Source of the DNA: Bacteroides congonensis
GTDB lineage: Bacteria; Bacteroidota; Bacteroidia; Bacteroidales; Bacteroidaceae
NCBI RefSeq assembly: GCF_900130125.1
Contig: NZ_FQXY01000008.1
Location: 264,301-328,300, forward strand
DNA: 64,000 nt
Reading direction: 5' to 3'
The position numbers and the translations under genes were made by a program. Of this stretch, positions 18,252 to 27,500 are shown one piece after another. The notes under the pieces are model-generated. The model was not told the DNA's origin, made no database searches, and worked only from the letters and a program-made list of their open reading frames with translations. The first letter of the stretch is position 1; every line of letters starts with the position of its first letter.

Positions 18252-19118
18252 TCATAGGCATGAGAATGTTTGAGAAAAAGCATCAATGTATAAACTGCCA
18301 TCATATTCCTTATATTTTGCATCTTTGTATATGTTTACCAACTTATTGCCATAATCAAGAATCATCTGTTGGGATTCTTGTGATAGGTTTGTTGCCAGAA
18401 TACCGCTTCCCAAAATGCCGGGATTGCATAAAATGCTGTCTTTTCTTATTGAGTTCATCGTGAGTTCTACGCACGTGTAGCTCTTGATACCTTCTTTTTT
18501 CAGATTGGATGTGATGTAGTTTTCCAGGGATTCTTTATCATCTTCAGTTATAAAACCATACCATAATAAACACTTCATCCCTAATTGAGTTGCTTTTATC
18601 AGAACATCGAGATAAGTGTAGCCTGATTCTCCTTTCTTATCTATTTCGTAAGGGTCGATATGGATGAATGACGATTCGGGAAGTGAGGGTAATAGCTGCA
18701 TCGTCCCTTCCAAAGAATTGGTATTACGTACTTCTACAGAGGTATTCAAGCCTATTTGTTTGGCATAAAGAGCCACATTATCCAATGCACTCTTTTCCAA
18801 ATCAAAGAATACAAATCTTTGTGTTTGCTTCCCTGATACATTCATAGCCAGTGCAGGAGAGCCTAAATAATGCCCTTTTGTCATTTCTGCACTTTCCAGT
18901 TTGTAATAAATGGAATCCGTCAAGGACTTATCTTTATCCGCATTTTCTAGAAAATGGTAGATACCATATTGCTGTTCCGGAGTATGTGTCATTGGGTAAA
19001 TGGCGCATGCCGAATTGGTTTCTACATATACTTGTGGCGCTTCATTCCGAAGGGCTTCACAGAGTATCAGATGTTTCAGAACATCCGGTTGTTTTGCGAA
19101 GTGGGTGTAAGTTGACAT
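18252..19118 (-). CDS. RlmJ-like methyltransferase family protein
   Basis: 288 aa from ATG 19118. The N-terminal YTHFAKQPDVLKHLIL resembles the HAGNFADVLKH signature of RlmJ (23S rRNA A2030 N6-methyltransferase), and FIHIDPYEI aligns with the catalytic DPPYE motif but lacks one proline. The region between is shorter and divergent, so an rRNA target is uncertain and another methylated substrate is possible. The frame is open up to 19241, but a perfect -7 promoter element lies at 19140-19147, between the two candidate starts, so the longer start would be outside the transcript. That choice also removes overlap with the upstream lipoprotein gene. Confidence 0.5.
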   Translation of the reverse strand: MSTYTHFAKQPDVLKHLILCEALRNEAPQVYVETNSACAIYPMTHTPEQQYGIYHFLENADKDKSLTDSIYYKLESAEMTKGHYLGSPALAMNVSGKQTQRFVFFDLEKSALDNVALYAKQIGLNTSVEVRNTNSLEGTMQLLPSLPESSFIHIDPYEIDKKGESGYTYLDVLIKATQLGMKCLLWYGFITEDDKESLENYITSNLKKEGIKSYTCVELTMNSIRKDSILCNPGILGSGILATNLSQESQQMILDYGNKLVNIYKDAKYKEYDGSLYIDAFSQTFSCL

Positions 19119-19139
19119 GTCGGTGTGTATTGATTTATG

Positions 19140-19147
19140 CAAATATA
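19140..19147 (-). promoter_or_regulatory. Promoter -7 element TATATTTG
   Basis: Exact TAnnTTTG on the minus strand, 21 bp before ATG 19118. It sits downstream of the alternative start at 19241 and therefore decides the start of the RlmJ-like gene. Confidence 0.65.
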
Positions 19148-19218
19148 GATAATTGCATAATATTTGCGAGTAAAAAGGGACTTTTTCTATCCAATTCTTT
19201 TTCAATTCTTCTTGAATA

Positions 19219-19713
19219 TTACAATGCATGTATGTGCTCACCGGACGCAGTGATAATTAACCCGCCCTGGTCACTGACTACTATTTCATGCTTGCCTTCA
19301 GGAGTCACAATGATTGAACCTGTCTGTAGGAAATGTTTCCCATCTGCTGATACCCGTACTTTGGAACTGGTATCTTTTTCGGAAGATTTTTCTTCTTTCT
19401 TCTCTTTCGTTGTCTTGTCTCTGTCACGACAACTATCATAGCTATCCAAATAGCTTTTCATCTCGACTACCCTATTATCCACAAACCGGATTCTTGCAAC
19501 CTTGGCCGTACCATATTCGGAAGAACGGAACTCCAGTATTTCATCCTTATCATCAAAATTCCGATAACTAGGTTCACCCAATATAGCTATCACCTCTTTG
19601 GGGAACATTCCTCGTTCTATACGCTCCAAGTTTTTATAACTGATTTTAGTTGTATAGCAACTACTGAGTAACATTGCCAGTAGCAAAAGCAAAAAGGTCT
19701 GATTCTTTTTCAT
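19219..19713 (-). CDS. SmpA/OmlA-like lipoprotein
   Basis: 164 aa with a lipoprotein signal (LLLAMLLSSCYTT, Cys19). Residues about 25-95 (YKNLERIERGMFPKEVIAILG, then EPSYRN, EILEFRS and VRFVDNRVVEM) fit the small alpha/beta SmpA/BamE-like fold, in which the phrase GMxxxEVxxxLGxP is typical. A Lys/Glu-rich linker (about 100-120) leads to a short beta C-terminus. It should sit in a membrane facing the periplasm. Whether it joins the BAM complex is unknown; many such domains occur in Bacteroides lipoproteins. Confidence 0.65.
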   Translation of the reverse strand: MKKNQTFLLLLLAMLLSSCYTTKISYKNLERIERGMFPKEVIAILGEPSYRNFDDKDEILEFRSSEYGTAKVARIRFVDNRVVEMKSYLDSYDSCRDRDKTTKEKKEEKSSEKDTSSKVRVSADGKHFLQTGSIIVTPEGKHEIVVSDQGGLIITASGEHIHAL

Positions 19714-19744
19714 ATTAAGTATAGTTTTGTGTTTCTTGATGTCA

Positions 19745-19752
19745 CAAATGTA
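19745..19752 (-). promoter_or_regulatory. Promoter -7 element TACATTTG
   Basis: Exact TAnnTTTG on the minus strand, 31 bp before the SmpA-like lipoprotein start. Confidence 0.6.
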
Positions 19753-19933
19753 AAGTAAGAAAACCTTCTATACGAGTGATTCTTCCTAATTGCATATAGG
19801 GATTTCCCTAACTTTTCTAGTCAGATTGAATTAAACTTTTGCAACTGAACTGTTTGTTACTCAACTAGATTGAGCGCCATGAGATGTCTTTGGTGAAAGA
19901 GGCTATGGAATTTTAACAATAGCCTTAAAAAAA

Positions 19934-22063
19934 TCAACTCTTCTTGAACCATTTATAAACCCATTTACCTACTTTCTCATAATGCTGTGTCTCGGTATCG
20001 GTATATAACTTGGAGAAGAAAGAACTGTCCAACGGTTCTCCCGATTGATTGGGATACAGTACAATCAGGCTATTGTTAGAGAAGTATTTTCCTAATTGTC
20101 TCGGCAATTTCTCAAACGAACTGTCATAAGAAAGTGTTCCGGGACGTGCACTGATAATGACTAACAGATGGTCGTAACTCACTTGTCCGGTCAAGACCAG
20201 TAAATCGTTCCAGTCTTCCAGGGAAGAGAAGTCGGTCAGCACTTGTTTATGTCGTTTCTTTATCCAGGCTTGCAGGCGGGTGGTGGTCTTTTCGTTTGCG
20301 AAGAAATGTACGCGGCATCCGAGGGTACTTCCCATCCGGCAGAAATGTTCCATCCATCGTGGAAAACCGGATTCATATTCTGCTTTGGGAGGGACAGCAA
20401 TGACAATTCGTTTGATTGTATTGACCGGTATCAGGAATTTGGAGATGATTATTTCGCAGTTCAATCCTTTCAACAGGTTTTCGGTGAGCATTCCGAAATA
20501 TGAATCGGTGATGTTGACCTTGCGGTGCAGACCGGTGATAATACTCGTCACCTCATTCTCTTTCACTGAATGGATAATGCCGGAAGCGATATTCAAGTCA
20601 TAACGGGTGAGCTGTTTCAACGGTACATTGGCGGCGGTTGTTGTCATGGCTGCTTTTTCCAAGTAACGTTTGCTCCGTATTCTTAGGTTATCGGAAGTAT
20701 TATCGTCATTGATAACATTCAATGCCAGTAGATTATCTTTTAGTTTCGTATCACGTATCACTAAAGAAAGATTCATCATGTCTTCAATCGTATTCGGATT
20801 GGCAAGCGAAATCAGAATCTTTTCCGCTTCCGTTGAAGACTCCTTTTCCGGTTCAGAGTCGTCCATGGCAACTTTTCTGGCTGCCCGTTCGGTTATTAGC
20901 GAACTGACTATGCAGGTAACCAGTATCAGCAGGACAGTCCCGTTCAAGACATCATCATTCAGCAGGCGTTCGCCGTTAGGCAGGAATATGTTGTATCCGA
21001 CCAGTACTGCTGCCAGTGTTGCTGCCGCCTGCGCATTACTCAGACCGTACATCAGGTTTCGTTCAAGAACGGACATCTTGTATATCTTTTGTGTGAGCCA
21101 GCAGGCAATCCATTTACCGGTAAGCGCCATTACAATCATAACAGCAGCCACTTTCAGCGCATCTCCGTGTCCGAAGATAACACGCAGGTTAATCAACATT
21201 CCCACTCCGATAAGAAAGTAAGGAATGAAAAGTGCATTACCAACGAATTCAAGATGGTTCATCAATGGAGAAACATGAGGAATGAGCCGGTTTAACACCA
21301 GTCCTGCGAGAAATGCGCCTAAGATGCCTTCCATGCCCACAAACTCCATAAGCCCCGCACCCAGAAAGACCATGGCAAGAACGAATATGAACTGCATCAC
21401 GTGGTCATTGTACCGATGGAAGAACCAGCGACCGATACGTGGGAAGAAATAGATGATGAATCCGCCCAGGAAAATGACTTTTACTACCAGCCATAGCCAG
21501 AAGAAACCGCCGGTTTCTCCTTTGAACAGACCGCCTATAACCGCCAGTACCAACAAGGTGAGCGTATCTGTCACTGCTGTTCCGCCTACCGCTATGCTTA
21601 CGCTGCGATGGCGTGATATGCCGAAACGAGTAACGATGGGATAGGCCACCAATGTATGGGAAGCATACATACTGGCTAACAGTACAGAAGTGACAACACT
21701 GTATTTCAGATAGGATATATTTGCCACGAATCCAATCCCGATAGGGATGACGAAAGCGAGTAGTCCAAGGACTAATGCCTTATTGCGTGTCTCTTTGAAA
21801 TCCCCCATATTCATTTCAAGTCCGGCCAGGAACATGATATAATAAAGCCCCACTTTTCCGAAAAGTTCAAAGCTGCTGTCGCGTGCCAAAATATTGAAAC
21901 CATGCTCACCAACGGCCAATCCTGCCAAAATCATGCCGATAATGTGAGGGATACGCAGCTTATTCAATAATATGGGAGCAAACAGTATGATGAGAAGTAC
22001 AAGGAGAAATATCCATGTAGGGTCGGTAATAGGGAATGTTAAATCAAGGCCAATCCAATCCAT
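19934..22063 (-). CDS. CPA2-type cation:proton antiporter
   Basis: 709 aa. The first 390 residues contain about 12 membrane segments with KefB/NapA-like features (IPHIIGMILAGLAVGEHGF, IMFLAGLEMNM, GTAVTDTLTLLVLAVIGG, GAFLAGLVLNRLIP). The C-terminal 300 residues are soluble and resemble paired universal-stress-protein-like domains rather than a RCK/KTN nucleotide-binding domain. It should exchange Na+ or K+ for protons at the inner membrane, with the cytosolic part regulating it. It is transcribed alone and divergently from the lipoprotein at 22210. Confidence 0.85.
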   Translation of the reverse strand: MDWIGLDLTFPITDPTWIFLLVLLIILFAPILLNKLRIPHIIGMILAGLAVGEHGFNILARDSSFELFGKVGLYYIMFLAGLEMNMGDFKETRNKALVLGLLAFVIPIGIGFVANISYLKYSVVTSVLLASMYASHTLVAYPIVTRFGISRHRSVSIAVGGTAVTDTLTLLVLAVIGGLFKGETGGFFWLWLVVKVIFLGGFIIYFFPRIGRWFFHRYNDHVMQFIFVLAMVFLGAGLMEFVGMEGILGAFLAGLVLNRLIPHVSPLMNHLEFVGNALFIPYFLIGVGMLINLRVIFGHGDALKVAAVMIVMALTGKWIACWLTQKIYKMSVLERNLMYGLSNAQAAATLAAVLVGYNIFLPNGERLLNDDVLNGTVLLILVTCIVSSLITERAARKVAMDDSEPEKESSTEAEKILISLANPNTIEDMMNLSLVIRDTKLKDNLLALNVINDDNTSDNLRIRSKRYLEKAAMTTTAANVPLKQLTRYDLNIASGIIHSVKENEVTSIITGLHRKVNITDSYFGMLTENLLKGLNCEIIISKFLIPVNTIKRIVIAVPPKAEYESGFPRWMEHFCRMGSTLGCRVHFFANEKTTTRLQAWIKKRHKQVLTDFSSLEDWNDLLVLTGQVSYDHLLVIISARPGTLSYDSSFEKLPRQLGKYFSNNSLIVLYPNQSGEPLDSSFFSKLYTDTETQHYEKVGKWVYKWFKKS

Positions 22064-22209
22064 AATTTGATGAGTTCGTGATATTAGTTGTGCAAAATAA
22101 CTTAAAAAATACTTCTAAGAAAACGATTGCCGATAAAATTTTGTTTTTATTTATTGCCATATAATTATTATCTTTACATTAATTTAAAACAAAACAGGAT
22201 TTTAAGAAG

Positions 22210-22833
22210 ATGAAAACAGCACTATTAGCAGTAGGAACCTTGTGTTTCATGGCAAGTTGCACGCCGGAAGTGATGAGTTCAAAAGGCATCGTTTGTGATG
22301 CAAGTATGAATACGGTTTCAATCGTTACGGATAAGAATGATACGCTTTCATTCAGTACGATGGATGCGAACAAAGAAGAAGTGAACGGCTTGCTTCTGAA
22401 CGATACACTGGAAGTCTTCTATACCGGAAAATATACTCCGGGGATGCAGGCTACAAAACTCGTTCAGTATCCGCAATCTGCAAAATTGGGTGGCGACCGG
22501 GACGAACACGGATGTATCGGCTCTGCCGGCTATGTGTGGTGTGAAGTACAAAAAGATTGTATCCGTCTGTTTGAAAAGGGGATTCGTACGGAAGCTGCCG
22601 ATGGAAATAATGTCTCCGCTTTCATCGTTTTCAGCCCCGATTCCACTCGTGCCGAACTATTCTTCTCTGACGGGCAGGCCAATGAAATCTTGGAGAGACG
22701 TGGTTTACCTTCGGGCGGTTATGCATGGAATGTAGAAGATGATGATACAAAGAATGTACGTCTGGTGGATGGTTTGTGGACAATCAGCCAAAGAGGTAAT
22801 TTGATTTATACGCAGAAAGCAGAAAAGAAATAA
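22210..22833 (+). CDS. Hypothetical lipoprotein
   Basis: 207 aa, lipobox FMASC at Cys17. Residues about 25-90 look like a small beta barrel (KGIVCDASMNTVSIVTDKND). The C-terminal half has GYVWCEVQKDCIRLFEKGI and ELFFSDGQANEILERRGLP, followed by a GGYAWNVEDDDT-containing strand pair. I do not recognise the family; the C-terminal part resembles a META/NlpE-like or lipocalin-like module only loosely. A bidirectional terminator separates it from the convergent small membrane protein. A weak promoter (TATCTTTA at 22169-22176) precedes it. Confidence 0.65.
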   Translation: MKTALLAVGTLCFMASCTPEVMSSKGIVCDASMNTVSIVTDKNDTLSFSTMDANKEEVNGLLLNDTLEVFYTGKYTPGMQATKLVQYPQSAKLGGDRDEHGCIGSAGYVWCEVQKDCIRLFEKGIRTEAADGNNVSAFIVFSPDSTRAELFFSDGQANEILERRGLPSGGYAWNVEDDDTKNVRLVDGLWTISQRGNLIYTQKAEKK

Positions 22834-22872
22834 AAAGCAGAAAACAAATAATCTGTAATAAGATAGAGGATT

Positions 22873-22915
22873 AAAATCCCGGTGCGAGTGTATATATGAC
22901 TTGTACCGGGATTTT
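22873..22915. terminator. Bidirectional intrinsic terminator
   Basis: An 11-bp stem AAAATCCCGGT/ACCGGGATTTT (22873-22883 with 22905-22915) flanked by A- and T-rich ends. It lies between convergent genes ending at 22833 and 22928 and can serve both. Confidence 0.75.
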
Positions 22916-22927
22916 TAGTAGATAATC

Positions 22928-23131
22928 TTATTTTCCTTCCAAATTCATTGTCAACGGAATGAAGAAGGCGAGTAGTCTTGTCATAACAATGGCAATACCA
23001 CATATGACAATAATAAATGCTGAAGGAGGAAGCAATCCGGTAATAAAGATAGAAACTCCCACTATGACATAAGACAGATTTATCATCACAACCTTTCGGA
23101 CACGAAGATTCTCCTTATAACACTTATTCAT
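22928..23131 (-). CDS. Small two-helix membrane protein
   Basis: 67 aa: a short basic N-terminus (NKCYKENLRVRKV), then two hydrophobic stretches (LSYVIVGVSIFITGLL and AFIIVICGIAIVMTRLLAFF). It has no recognised family. Support comes from its membrane-protein composition, and from ending 12 bp from a bidirectional terminator shared with a convergent gene. No clear promoter is seen. Start could also be the ATG at residue 16. Confidence 0.45.
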   Translation of the reverse strand: MNKCYKENLRVRKVVMINLSYVIVGVSIFITGLLPPSAFIIVICGIAIVMTRLLAFFIPLTMNLEGK

Positions 23132-23170
23132 AAAAAAAGAAAATATGGCTTGAAATAGTTTCTATAAAAC

Positions 23171-23220
23171 TCTAATGGAATTCTAATAACGTTCTAACAA
23201 TTCTCTAACAGTCTTCTGAA
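23171..23220 (+). promoter_or_regulatory. Array of TCTAAY hexamers at exact 11-bp spacing
   Basis: TCTAAT at 23171 and 23182, TCTAAC at 23193 and 23204, then a degenerate TCTGAA at 23215: every copy is exactly 11 bp from the next. The array ends 12 bp before the -7 element of the RND operon and covers its -35 region. Direct repeats with an 11-bp period are the usual binding pattern of OmpR/PhoB-type response regulators. Confidence 0.65.
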
Positions 23221-23231
23221 GTGCCTCCGCT

Positions 23232-23239
23232 TACCTTTG
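23232..23239 (+). promoter_or_regulatory. Promoter -7 element TACCTTTG
   Basis: Exact TAnnTTTG, 38 bp before the adaptor gene. No -33 consensus; the phased repeats occupy that position, which suggests activator-dependent transcription. Confidence 0.65.
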
Positions 23240-23276
23240 CAACCGAAAAACGGTTCTAACTATATTATTAGGAATT

Positions 23277-24386
23277 ATGATGAAGAAAAGAGAATTACAA
23301 ATGCTTTTGATTTGTAGTGTATTATTGATTACTGCATGCAAGAGTAAGCAGAGAGAAGAACAGCAAAGTGGTTACCGCATGGAAGGCGACACAGTATATG
23401 TTACAGACCCTATTTTATCAGAGAAGATAAAAATAGCGGATGCAAGACTCGAGCCTTATTCCAAAGAAGTGATAACGTCCGGTATGGTGCGTCCTATTCC
23501 TACGCGCTATGCTTATATTGCTCCGCCTTTTGCGGGAAGAGTCATAAAATCATATATACAAGTCGGGCAGTTGGTGAAGCGGGGAACCCCTTTGTTTGAA
23601 ATCAGTTCACCCGATTTTACCACGGCACAAAAGGATTATTTCCAGGCTCTTTCGTCACGGGAACTGGCTAAGAAGGATTTGAAACGTAAGGAAGACCTGA
23701 TAAAAAACGGGGTTAGCTCGCAGAAAGAACTGGAAGAAGCGCAGAATGCTTTATTGATGGCTGATAAAGAGTTTGAAAATGCTTCTGCCGCATTGGAAGT
23801 GTATCAAGTGGATCAGCCGGAACATATGGCACTCGGGCAACCTCTTGTGGTTCGTTCACCTATCTCGGGAGAAGTTATAGAGAATAATATCGTGACCGGG
23901 CAATATCTGAAAGATGATGCCGAACCTGTCGCGATAGTTGCCGACTTGTCCGAAGTTTGGATTACGGCACAGGTGAAAGAAAAGGATATTCGTTTTATCG
24001 ATGCGGGTAGTAGCCTGGATATTGAAGTGTCGGCATTGCCCGGCACGGTGATTAAAGGCAGTGTCTATCATGTTGAGGAAGCGGTTGACGAAGAAACCAG
24101 GTCTATAAAAGTACTTTCTGTTTGTGAGAATTCGAAGAGACATTTAAAATTAGGTATGTACACTACTGTACATTTTCTTAGTGCCCCCATTGGGCAGGTA
24201 CAGATTTCGGAGAAGGCATTGTTGCAGGGAGAGAAAGCCAGTTATGTATATGTGCGGGTCGCTCCTGGAGTCTTTGTGAGAACTGCGGTGGAAGTGGAGG
24301 CTACCAAAGGCGGAATAGCTGTAATCAGTAGCGGGTTGCATCCGGGAGATAAGGTAATCAGTGAAGGAGGATATTATTTAAAGTAG
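23277..24386 (+). CDS. RND efflux periplasmic adaptor (membrane fusion protein), CzcB/CusB-like
   Basis: 369 aa lipoprotein (LLITACKS, Cys21). The order is a lipoyl/biotinyl-like half (FAGRVIKSYIQVGQLVKRGTPLF), a helical hairpin (residues about 110-165, DYFQALSSRELAKKDLKRKEDL region rich in Lys/Glu), the second lipoyl half (VRSPISGEVIENNIVTGQYL), a beta-barrel and a membrane-proximal domain. It bridges the inner-membrane pump and the outer-membrane channel encoded by the next two genes. There is no long metal-binding His/Met N-terminus. ATG 23280 is an equally likely start. The pump gene begins 6 bp after the stop. Confidence 0.9.
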   Translation: MMKKRELQMLLICSVLLITACKSKQREEQQSGYRMEGDTVYVTDPILSEKIKIADARLEPYSKEVITSGMVRPIPTRYAYIAPPFAGRVIKSYIQVGQLVKRGTPLFEISSPDFTTAQKDYFQALSSRELAKKDLKRKEDLIKNGVSSQKELEEAQNALLMADKEFENASAALEVYQVDQPEHMALGQPLVVRSPISGEVIENNIVTGQYLKDDAEPVAIVADLSEVWITAQVKEKDIRFIDAGSSLDIEVSALPGTVIKGSVYHVEEAVDEETRSIKVLSVCENSKRHLKLGMYTTVHFLSAPIGQVQISEKALLQGEKASYVYVRVAPGVFVRTAVEVEATKGGIAVISSGLHPGDKVISEGGYYLK

Positions 24387-24392
24387 AAGATT

Positions 24393-27300
24393 ATGAAGAA
24401 GGATTTAATGCTTTCAGTTATACAGAAAAGATGGGTGATGCTTTGCTTGTTCGTGATGATGAGTGTTTTCGGATACTATTCATGGACACAGCTTTCCATA
24501 GAAGCCTATCCTGATATTGCAGATGTCACGTCGCAGGTTGTTACCCAAGTGCCGGGACTGGCCGCCGAAGAAGTGGAACAACAGATTACCATTCCTTTGG
24601 AACGCGCTATCAACGGCCTGCCGGGTATGCACGTCATGCGTAGTAAAAGCACATTCGGACTATCTATGATTACGATTGTGTTCAAGGACGGAACGGAAGA
24701 TTACTGGAGCCGCCAGCGGGTACAGGAAAGACTGAACGAAGTAGAATTACCTTATGGGGCGGTTCCGGGACTTGACCCGTTAACCTCACCTGTAGGAGAG
24801 GTTTACCGTTATATTATAGAAAGTGACCGTCATTCGCTTCGTGAACTGACAGACCTTCAGAACTGGGTGATTATTCCCCGTATCAAAGAAGTGTCGGGAG
24901 TGGCGGACGTAACAAATTTCGGTGGCATCACTACACAGTTCCAGGTGGAAATCAATCCCAATAAACTGGAACAATATAACCTGTCGCTTAGCCAGGTAAT
25001 CGAAGCTATCGAAAATAACAATGCCAATGTAGGCGGTAGTGTCTTGAGCAGGGGAGACTTGGGGTATGTGGTACGAGGCATCGGATTGATTGAGAATTTG
25101 GAGGATTTGGGACATATCGTAGTGAGTACGACGTCCGGTGTCCCTGTTTTTTTGAATGATATAGGTTCTTTGAAGTACGGTAATCTGGAACGGAAAGGAG
25201 TATTGGGATATACAGACCGTACCCGCAATTATTCCGAAAGCCTGGAAGGGATTGTGCTTCTTCTGAAACATGAGAATCCGTCCAAAGTGCTGGATGGTAT
25301 TCATGCGGCAGTGGATGAATTGAATAATGAAACCCTGCCTGAAGGGGTGCGGATACATACTTTCCTCGACCGTACGAGCCTGGTAGATACAACGTTGGAT
25401 ACAGTATCCCATACTCTACTGATGGGAATGGCTTTGGTGATTATTGTGCTTATCCTGTTTTTGGGTAACTGGCGCGGGGCGCTGCTGGTTTCTGTCACGA
25501 TTCCCGTATCCTTGCTTATTGCCTTTATCCTTATGCATCTCACGGATATTCCTGCCAATCTTTTGTCGCTCGGAGCTATTGACTTCGGAATAATTGTAGA
25601 TGGGGCTATCGTTATGCTGGAAACTATTCTCAAGAAACGGGAAGATAATCCCGGACAGTACATCGAAGAAAAAAGCATTGCGCAGCGTGCCAAAGAAGTA
25701 GGCCGTCCTATTCTTTTTTCAACCATCGTTATCATAACAGCCTATTTGCCCTTATTCGCTTTCGAACGTGTCGAGCGCAAACTTTTCACTCCGATGGCAT
25801 TTACGATGAGTTATGCGATGATTGGCGCTCTGATGGTTGCTCTTTTGTTGATTCCGGGACTTGCTTATGCCATTTATCGCAAGCCACGCAAGATTTATAA
25901 GAATAAATGGTTGGAAAAGTTGAAAGAGAAATATACCGTCGCGATAGCGAAATTGGTAGAAAACCCCATGAAGGCAATTGTACCTTCAAGCCTGGTTCTG
26001 ATAACAGGCATCGTATTGAGTGGCGTTGTAGGAAAAGATTTCCTGCCGGAACTGGACGAAGGTTCTATTTGGTTGCAGGTGAATCTTCCGCCCGGCATTT
26101 CCGTGGAGAAATCGAGAGAGATGTCCGATACCCTTCGTGCCCGCACGATGAAATATCCCGAAGTAACTTACATCATGGTTCAGGCAGGGAGAAATGATGA
26201 TGGTACCGATCCGTTCACCCCTTCGCATTTTGAAGTTTCTATCGGTATAAAGCCGTATGATGAATGGCCGAAAGGAAAGACCAAGAAGGATTTGATTAAT
26301 GAACTGGAAGAAGAATACAAGACACTGCCCGGCTTTAGAGTAGGATTCAGCCAACCGATGATAGACGGCGTGATGGACAAGATTGCCGGTGCGCATAGTG
26401 AGTTGGTCGTGAAAGTGTATGGAGAAGATTTCCGGGAAACACGCCGCATCGCTGAGGAGATAACCCGGGTAGTGGGAACGGTGAAAGGGGCTGTCGATTT
26501 GGATATTGACCAGGAACCGCCATTGCCTCAACTACAAATTATCATGAACCGGGATGCGATTGCCCGGTACGGGCTGAATGTGTCGGATGTCGCTGATTTG
26601 ATAGAAGTGGCAATCGGGGGGAAGGCTATCGCGCAGCTTTATCAAGGAGATAGGCAGTATGATATTACCTGTAAGTATAAAGAAGAGGCGCGGGATACGC
26701 CTGAAAAGATAGCCGGACTGATGCTGACTTCTTCTTCAGGTGCTAAAATCCCTCTTTCGCAGGTTGCCGACGTGAACCTGAGTGTCGGCGAAAGTACGAT
26801 TACCCGTGAGATGAACAGGCGGCATCTGACAGTGAAACTGAATTTGCGTGGACGAGACTTGGCATCTTTCCTGAAAGAAGCGCAGAACGCTATCCATGAA
26901 AGGGTGAACTATGATGAAAGCAAATACACCGTGAAATGGGGAGGAGCATTCGAGAACCAGAACAGGGCTTATACCCGCCTGTCCGTCATTCTTCCCTTGA
27001 CGTTGATGTGTATGTTTATCTTGCTCTATGCTACATTCGGAAAATTTCGTCAGGCAGGACTGGTACTATCCATCGTGCCATTAGCTCTTTTCGGAGGTAT
27101 GCTTGCCCTCAATGTACGCGGGATGACATTGAATGTATCTTCTGCTGTTGGATTCATCGCCATGTTCGGGCTTTCCATACAAAACGGGATTATTATGGTA
27201 TCACAAATAAATAGTTTGCGCAAAACAGGGATGGAGCTGCAAAAGTCTGTTGTCGAAGGGGCACGCCAGCGTTTCCGTCCCATTCTGATGACTTCTGTCA

Positions 27301-27500
27301 CCACAGTGCTCGGACTCTTCCCTGCATCTTTGGCAACCGGAATCGGTAGCGACGTGCAACGTCCTTTAGCGACGGTTATCGTATATGGATTAATGTTCTC
27401 AACGCTCATTTCCATGTTTGTGCTTCCGGTTTTCTATTATCTGATTGAGAAGAATGTTTTAAATAAAAAGAAGGATGATGAAAAAGAATATACGCTCTAA
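24393..27500 (+). CDS. Heavy-metal RND efflux pump, CzcA type
   Basis: 1035 aa with the two-fold RND topology (12 membrane helices, two large periplasmic loops). The fourth helix carries DFGIIVDGAIVMLE, placing Asp397, Asp403 and Glu410 as in CzcA (HME1, Co/Zn/Cd) rather than CusA. Other signatures are AYPDIADVTSQVVTQVPG, GKDFLPELDEGSIWLQ and the C-terminal FALFG/IQNGIIMVSQIN region. It should export divalent cations from the periplasm or cytosol across the outer membrane with its partners. The 3' end overlaps the channel gene by 26 bp, a sign of translational coupling. Confidence 0.92.
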   Translation: MKKDLMLSVIQKRWVMLCLFVMMSVFGYYSWTQLSIEAYPDIADVTSQVVTQVPGLAAEEVEQQITIPLERAINGLPGMHVMRSKSTFGLSMITIVFKDGTEDYWSRQRVQERLNEVELPYGAVPGLDPLTSPVGEVYRYIIESDRHSLRELTDLQNWVIIPRIKEVSGVADVTNFGGITTQFQVEINPNKLEQYNLSLSQVIEAIENNNANVGGSVLSRGDLGYVVRGIGLIENLEDLGHIVVSTTSGVPVFLNDIGSLKYGNLERKGVLGYTDRTRNYSESLEGIVLLLKHENPSKVLDGIHAAVDELNNETLPEGVRIHTFLDRTSLVDTTLDTVSHTLLMGMALVIIVLILFLGNWRGALLVSVTIPVSLLIAFILMHLTDIPANLLSLGAIDFGIIVDGAIVMLETILKKREDNPGQYIEEKSIAQRAKEVGRPILFSTIVIITAYLPLFAFERVERKLFTPMAFTMSYAMIGALMVALLLIPGLAYAIYRKPRKIYKNKWLEKLKEKYTVAIAKLVENPMKAIVPSSLVLITGIVLSGVVGKDFLPELDEGSIWLQVNLPPGISVEKSREMSDTLRARTMKYPEVTYIMVQAGRNDDGTDPFTPSHFEVSIGIKPYDEWPKGKTKKDLINELEEEYKTLPGFRVGFSQPMIDGVMDKIAGAHSELVVKVYGEDFRETRRIAEEITRVVGTVKGAVDLDIDQEPPLPQLQIIMNRDAIARYGLNVSDVADLIEVAIGGKAIAQLYQGDRQYDITCKYKEEARDTPEKIAGLMLTSSSGAKIPLSQVADVNLSVGESTITREMNRRHLTVKLNLRGRDLASFLKEAQNAIHERVNYDESKYTVKWGGAFENQNRAYTRLSVILPLTLMCMFILLYATFGKFRQAGLVLSIVPLALFGGMLALNVRGMTLNVSSAVGFIAMFGLSIQNGIIMVSQINSLRKTGMELQKSVVEGARQRFRPILMTSVTTVLGLFPASLATGIGSDVQRPLATVIVYGLMFSTLISMFVLPVFYYLIEKNVLNKKKDDEKEYTL

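Noticed and set aside
19119..19241. 41-residue extension of the RlmJ-like protein
   Set aside because: A perfect -7 promoter element at 19140-19147 lies inside it, and it would overlap the upstream lipoprotein gene.
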